Positions 62,241 through 64,000 of a stretch of DNA of 64,000 bases are shown piece by piece. The translations under genes and the position numbers were made by a program. The stretch spans positions 19,220,001 through 19,284,000 of the forward strand of contig OX031059.1 of NCBI GenBank assembly GCA_943736015.1. Reading direction: 5' to 3'. A model generated the notes under the pieces. It searched no databases. It saw only the letters and a list, made by a program, of their open reading frames with translations, and was not told the DNA's origin. Each line of letters begins with the position of its first letter. Position 1 is the first letter of the stretch. The DNA is from Tridacna crocea. Lineage: Eukaryota > Mollusca > Bivalvia > Cardiida > Cardiidae.

Positions 62241-62575
62241 TTATCTTCCGCTAGATGGCATTCTATAAAAACTCATCTATCTAATTTGGGCATCCTGGGT
62301 ACAGAACCGAATCACCTTCCTACGCGACAACCGTTACTTTGAATTTTAAGACTAAAATAAACGTTTACTCAATAAAACGCTGCCTCGTGCAATTCACTCA
62401 GTTATGATCAGCAGTTTAGAGAAATCTGGAGCTAAAGCAGGTCTAATTTCTCCTAAAATGTATTGATAAAAGCTATCATAGAGCGTAATATTACAGTCTG
62501 CCCGATTTTGAGGCTGGTGATTCGTCATAAAGACAGTCGAATCTTCGAAGAATATGACATGCGCAGACAACGCCG
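62241..62575. repeat. Second copy of the 27978-28050 block, split by ~265 bp
   Basis: ATTATCTTCCGCTAGATGGC (62241-62275) and CTTCGAAGAATATGACATGC (62540-62575) are contiguous at 27978-28050; the intervening sequence is unassigned. Confidence 0.55.
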
Positions 62576-62944
62576 AAACAAAAGCTTTTATAAGGGAAGT
62601 AAATCTACAGAGCATAAATTACACTTGGAGTAGTCGATAATTTCGCTTCTTCAACTTGTATACATCGCTCCCTTTCTAACGTTTAGAGCATGGGCTACTC
62701 AAATAAGAATAGTAACCGTTTTGAAATAGACAGGGGAAAATGATTTCCGAAAACTTGTAGTACTTGTTAATCATATGAAATGTGATGGCTCAGTTTAACA
62801 TAGAGTTTGTAAATAGTTTTGAAATGCATGTATTGTTATGACCAGTAACAATATTTAAAACAGAGTACCAGAGTAGTCGGTTATTCACAATTTGTAAATA
62901 TTATTTCATTTATTTCGAAGCCCCTCCGTTTCTTGTTAGTTCAT

Positions 62945-62971
62945 TAGTCGCCGCGCAGAAGCGCGCGACTA
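62945..62971. repeat. GC-rich hairpin
   Basis: TAGTCGCCGCGC-AGAA-GCGCGCGACTA, one bulge. It resembles the opening hairpin of Helitron-like heads (compare CATATAGTCGCCGC at 10090); possibly a solo head. Confidence 0.5.
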
Positions 62972-63243
62972 TATTTTTAATAGTTTTTCGATTTAGCACA
63001 TGGATAGTGGGAATTTCATTTTTATAGGGGTGTTAGGTTAACTTAACAAGGAATCTTTCTATTTCGCCTTAAACTAGCTTTTAAATTCATTCTTAAACAA
63101 CGAAATTACAATACGATACTATTTTTGTTCTGTTAATACTTACAACATCAAAAAATCCGCCCAATTTTACTTTTATTTTCGCTATTCGTGAGAAATGGAC
63201 TCGTCCACATAAATGCCTTCCATTGGTCAAGGCTGTACAGTTT

Positions 63244-63355
63244 TCCAGTCATTTCGTACCATGTTTATTTCGTACCTAGGTCATTTCGTACGATTTTGGT
63301 CATTTCGTACCTACTTATACTTTCTATTTTGGTCATTTCGTACAAACTTCGTACA
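63244..63355 (-). repeat. Inverted cluster of the same 'GGTCATTTCGTACC' motif
   Basis: Six or so copies of GTCATTTCGTAC, the inverse of the motif at 252-398. Confidence 0.65.
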
Positions 63356-64000
63356 CAGGTTTAATTATCATTTTGATTATTTAGTAGATAGTTTTTCCTA
63401 CTATTTGTGTGTGGGTTTTTTTTTTTGTCGTTGTTGAATGACTTCTGCTAAAATTGTACATTGCTCAAATTGTTCTAAATTCCGCCGAAGAACGGGTATG
63501 ATGGTTATGATTGTATCTGACCATTATTGGTTAGTTCTGTCAAAGTTTAGTTTTTAAAACAAAGATAGTTTAGAACTCCTTTGTTTATTTCTCAACGAGC
63601 TCTGCATAAATTTAATTTGTGGAAAACAATCTGGAGAGAGGCCACTTTTTCGCTGTGTTGTTCATAAAGCACGATGCAAAACCATGATTCTTTATTAACA
63701 CTTTTCAAAAAACAGTAGGCCTATAGTCTTAGACTTGTTTAAATTGAAAGTATGCCTTGCAAGCTTACGTCCTCTTGAATCATACTTTCCTAGGACAGCA
63801 ACATTTTAGTAACTTAGCCCTGCTTTCAACATTTTTCCAAACAAACACGGGTTATCACATCTGTTGTCAAATTCTTTTGGAAAAACAAGTTGGATAGGGA
63901 GAAATTGCTCGTTATAAGCAATTTCTTCTTTATTACATACTTTTTTCCCACTACTAGAGAATTTTCCACCATTTTTGCAGCTTTTTAAATTGTCATCTGC
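63356..64000. other. Window end, mostly unassigned; second-family MITE at edge
   Basis: GAGAAATTGCTCGTTATAAGC with inverse GCAATTTCTTC (63900-63930) is the core palindrome of the second TTAA MITE family; its arm (CTTGTTTAAATTGAAAG) starts near 63733. Runs off the window. Confidence 0.45.

Noticed and set aside
62394-62615. 73-codon minus-strand frame sharing SAHVIFFED with 27979-28194
   Set aside because: The shared peptide comes from the repeated DNA block carrying the CTCF-like motif; the rest differs.

Overview
The window looks like nuclear DNA of a bivalve mollusc. The evidence is two split, animal-type genes with long introns, low gene density, AT-rich sequence, and very many copies of the tandem-repeat mobile elements that open with a 'GCTCACCTGAGCAC...' hairpin and close with '...GCCCTCTTGT', which are characteristic of bivalve genomes. 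I cannot fix the species.

Genes. (1) A complete four-exon RPUSD1-type RNA pseudouridine synthase lies on the + strand (2205-9561, 287 codons). (2) A complete six-exon FKBP12-type peptidyl-prolyl isomerase lies on the + strand (28428-56818, 112 codons) and is spread over 28 kb by repeat-filled introns. Its last intron (52029-56754) has the exact signals of a minor-spliceosome AT-AC (U12-type) intron. (3) FKBP intron 1 carries, antisense, an intronless copy of the tRNA 2'-phosphotransferase family (Tpt1/KptA/TRPT1), broken by one frameshift and one in-frame stop (33836-34373). (4) A decayed LINE fragment lies at 20818-22125. The remaining short reading frames look like repeat artefacts.

The rest is a dense layering of transposons. 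The commonest is a ~228-bp MITE flanked by TTAA, with TTAACYCTTTACC ends and a near-perfect 49-bp central palindrome; about 35 full, broken or partial copies are present. Three insertions can be compared with an unfilled copy of the same target elsewhere in the window. Other families are: Helitron-like tandem-repeat elements (unit 145-166 bp) that insert between T residues; a foldback family with 7-bp target duplications (849-1508 and 29634-32005); a hAT-like element with an 8-bp duplication (29698-31497) inside the second of these; a 975-bp element with CACNGTG ends and a 5-bp duplication resembling Transib/RAG transposons (32253-33227); several other palindromic elements; and tRNA-derived SINEs.

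Layout: 1-2127 repeats; 2128-9561 RPUSD1; 9562-20776 MITEs and Helitron-like arrays; 20818-22125 LINE; 22412-24640 unassigned; 24700-26220 repeat mosaic; 27300-28427 array and FKBP upstream region; 28428-56818 FKBP; 56819-64000 foldbacks, one more array and MITEs. The two genes are on the same strand and show no functional link. All calls come from reading and hand translation; no database search was possible.
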